Assembly (NCBI GenBank): GCA_020852655.1
Contig: JADZAI010000087.1
Span: 1 to 64,000, forward strand
DNA: 64,000 nt
Source: Alphaproteobacteria bacterium
Lineage (GTDB): Bacteria; Pseudomonadota; Alphaproteobacteria; Micropepsales; Micropepsaceae
Direction of reading: 5' to 3'
Shown here: positions 62,360 through 64,000 of the stretch, piece by piece
Position numbering within the stretch: position 1 is the first letter of the stretch
How the letters are laid out: every line of letters starts with the position of its first letter
Program-made: the position numbers and the translations under genes
The notes under the pieces: model-generated
Database searches by the model: none
What the model saw: only the letters and a program-made list of their open reading frames with translations
What the model was told of the DNA's origin: nothing

Positions 62360-63394
62360 ATGGACGCGACGGGGAAGCCGTTCCTGAAGGTCCTGCGTGG
62401 TGCGCCCGCCGCCGTGCCGCCGCTGTGGCTGATGCGCCAGGCGGGGCGCTATCTGCCCGAATACCGCGCGTTGCGCACCCAGGCGCGGGACTTCATCGAT
62501 TTCTGCCTGCGGCCCGAGCTCGCGGTCGAGGCGACGCTTCAGCCGATCCGCCGCTATGGCATGGACGCGGCGATCCTCTTCGCCGACATCCTGCTGATCC
62601 CGCATGCGATGGGCCAGAGCGTGCGCTTCGTCGAAGGCGACGGCCCGCAGCTCGTGCCGCTGCGTTCGGCCGAAGACCTCGCCCGGCTCTCGACGGACGC
62701 CGTGCCGGAGCTTCTGGCGCCGGTCTGCGACACGGTGCGCGGCGTCCGTGCCGCACTGCCGCCCGAGGCGGCGCTGATCGGCTTCGCCGGCGCGCCGTGG
62801 ACGGTCGCGACCTATATGGTCGAAGGCAAGGGCGGCACCGAGCAGGGCAATATCCGCCGCATGGCCTGGAGCAATCCCGCGCTTTTCGCCGCGCTGATGG
62901 ACCGCCTGGTCGAGGCGACCGCCGCCTATCTCATCGCGCAGGCAGAGGCGGGCGCCGAGGCGCTCCAGATCTTCGACACCTGGGCGGGCAATGTGCCGGG
63001 GCCGCTGTTCGACGCCGCCGTCACCGGGCCGACGGCGCGCATCGTGCGGGCGGTGAAGGCGAAGTTCCCGGCGCTGCCGGTCATCGGTTTCCCGCGCGCG
63101 GCGGGCGTCCATCTCGCGCGCTATGCGAAGGCGACGGGCGTCGATGCGGTCGGGGTCGACCACATGAACGACATCCGCGGCGCATCGGACGCCGTGGGGC
63201 CGTCGGTCGCGGTGCAGGGCAATCTCGATCCGATGCTGCTGCTGGAGGGCGGCCCGGCGATGGACGCCGAGGTACGCCGTCAGGTCGCCGCGATGCAGGG
63301 CCGCCGCTACATTTTCAACCTCGGCCACGGCGTCACCCCCCCAACCCCCCCCGACCACGTCGCCCGCGTCGTCGAACTCGTCAGGGGCGGATAA
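62360..63394 (+). CDS. hemE: Uroporphyrinogen decarboxylase
   Basis: The 344-residue enzyme converts uroporphyrinogen III to coproporphyrinogen III. It has PPLWLMRQAGRYLPEYRALR, FADILLIPHAMG (the catalytic Asp), GFAGAPWTVATYMVEGKGG and GVDAVGVDHMND-like segments, with VAVQGNLDPMLL, ending FNLGHGVTPPTPPDHVARVV. The ATG at 62360 starts the domain; hemF ends 5 bases earlier. hemF and hemE form an operon divergent from hemC. Confidence 0.97.
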   Translation: MDATGKPFLKVLRGAPAAVPPLWLMRQAGRYLPEYRALRTQARDFIDFCLRPELAVEATLQPIRRYGMDAAILFADILLIPHAMGQSVRFVEGDGPQLVPLRSAEDLARLSTDAVPELLAPVCDTVRGVRAALPPEAALIGFAGAPWTVATYMVEGKGGTEQGNIRRMAWSNPALFAALMDRLVEATAAYLIAQAEAGAEALQIFDTWAGNVPGPLFDAAVTGPTARIVRAVKAKFPALPVIGFPRAAGVHLARYAKATGVDAVGVDHMNDIRGASDAVGPSVAVQGNLDPMLLLEGGPAMDAEVRRQVAAMQGRRYIFNLGHGVTPPTPPDHVARVVELVRGG

Positions 63395-63434
63395 GGGCCG
63401 GCAGCGGCAGGGTCTTCACCGGCAGCCAGATACG

Positions 63435-63749
63435 CTACCGATCAACGTCCGGTGCACCGGTGAGCCAGTATAGTCCGCTCATATACGGCAGGCGGACTAG
63501 GACGGTGCTGTTCTTGGCGACGCCGCCAATAACGACCCCGCGGCACAACAGGCTGACCCCGCCTTGTTTTCGGTCGCAGAACGCATCGGCGCTGTCGATG
63601 AAATCCAGGCCTGGCGCGCCGTAGATGACGAGCGTTGCCCCGTCCGGAATTGCGCCGATCGGCTGGATCACGAATACCCGCACGCCGATCGCCCACGCAG
63701 CGACGAGCGACACGAACAGTCCCAGGATGACCAGGCCAAGCGTCCGCAC
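63435..63749 (-). CDS. Small membrane-anchored hypothetical protein
   Basis: The 104-residue protein has one N-terminal membrane helix (about residues 3-24). A short domain with GAIPDGATLVIYG, FIDSADAFCDRK and LLCRGVVIGGVAK follows, with two Cys that could form a disulfide. I do not recognise the family. It follows the partial VasI/TagO-like gene by about 40 bases and may share its transcript. Confidence 0.6.
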   Translation of the reverse strand: MRTLGLVILGLFVSLVAAWAIGVRVFVIQPIGAIPDGATLVIYGAPGLDFIDSADAFCDRKQGGVSLLCRGVVIGGVAKNSTVLVRLPYMSGLYWLTGAPDVDR

Positions 63750-63791
63750 GACCTCACTCCGTACAAGGCACGAGCGGGCGGGTCAGGGGTC

Positions 63792-64000
63792 TCATGGCTT
63801 CCAGCCGCATGCGCTGGCGACCTTGGGCAGGTGCTCATCCAGGTGGGATACATCAAATGTCAGCGTCACCGGGCTTTCGTTGTAGGGCGTAAAGCGCACG
63901 GTCAGCGATTTCTTGGATGCTAGCTTCCGGGCCAATCCGATCGCACCTCGGGCGAACATGGCTTTGCTGTCGGTCGAAATCCCCCACGTGGAGGTGACGG
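63792..64000 (-). CDS. VasI/TagO-like protein, C-terminal part
   Basis: The minus strand is open to the window edge, with the last 68 or so residues visible: STWGISTDSKAMFARGAI, then LTVRFTPYNESPVTLTFDVS and HLDEHLPKVASACGW. The W.ISTDS.A.F, TPY.ESPVT..FD.S.L and C-terminal ACGW pattern resembles the type VI secretion VasI/TagO family and related phage or envelope proteins. The N-terminus lies outside. No other type VI gene is in the window, so the role is uncertain. Confidence 0.5.
   Translation of the reverse strand, partial: VTSTWGISTDSKAMFARGAIGLARKLASKKSLTVRFTPYNESPVTLTFDVSHLDEHLPKVASACGWKP

Overview
The window reads as one continuous chromosomal segment of a high-GC alphaproteobacterium. 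The evidence is gene order and gene content. The minus-strand run obgE-proB-proA-nadD-rsfS-rlmH-gpmI-envC-ctpA-(YibQ-like)-rppH is a familiar alphaproteobacterial neighbourhood. A HIG1-like twin-membrane gene sits beside a cob(I)alamin adenosyltransferase and etfBA. A crotonyl-CoA carboxylase/reductase and a methylsuccinyl-CoA dehydrogenase mark the ethylmalonyl-CoA pathway. I cannot fix the genus from the sequence alone.

Layout. 1-915: end of the ATP synthase operon (atpD, atpC). 927-1570: a VapC/Phd-type toxin-antitoxin pair. 1808-9074: fatty-acyl metabolism on the plus strand (di-iron ferritin-like protein, enoyl-CoA hydratase, acyl-CoA dehydrogenase, cobalamin adenosyltransferase, etfB, etfA, 3-hydroxyacyl-CoA dehydrogenase). 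9082-15928: mixed small genes (glyoxalase I, membrane proteins, an AAA ATPase, a CPBP protease homologue, an aldo/keto reductase, acetyltransferases), a decayed alpha/beta-hydrolase start, and an Xre/RES toxin-antitoxin pair with a readable operator-promoter. 15999-19730: a PepSY-membrane domain read in frame into methylsuccinyl-CoA dehydrogenase, then ccrA. 19962-28120: a CAP protein, a CmoA-like/ICMT-like methyltransferase pair, a two-component system, an acyl-CoA synthetase, and a four-repeat membrane protein fused to a protein phosphatase. 28125-42123: the core housekeeping run ending in rpmA-rplU. 42124-42575 is non-coding but rich in inverted repeats. 42576-45453: rlmJ, two convergent Kdo-hydroxylase-like paralogues, and tRNA-Ser(CGA).

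From the tRNA to about 54608 the window looks like an accessory island. It holds a broken enoyl-CoA hydratase fragment, a Baeyer-Villiger-type monooxygenase, a TetR regulator, a TonB-dependent receptor, an acyl-CoA dehydrogenase, an AttH/CrtC-like protein and an APH-family kinase. This suggests uptake and oxidation of a hydrophobic ketone or terpenoid/steroid-like substrate. 54641-60395 is a copper-resistance block (cueR, P-type ATPase, copB, multicopper oxidase, small His/Cys protein) with two MerR-type promoters. 60448-63394 holds heme genes hemC, hemF and hemE. The window ends in a small membrane protein and the C-terminus of a VasI/TagO-like protein.

How the parts fit: acyl-CoA dehydrogenases feed electrons to EtfAB. 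The enoyl-CoA hydratase and 3-hydroxyacyl-CoA dehydrogenase complete beta-oxidation steps. CcrA and Mcd would assimilate the resulting C2/C4 units, and the pathway's mutases need the adenosylcobalamin made by the adenosyltransferase. These metabolic links are inferred from families and proximity. No expression or biochemical data are available here.
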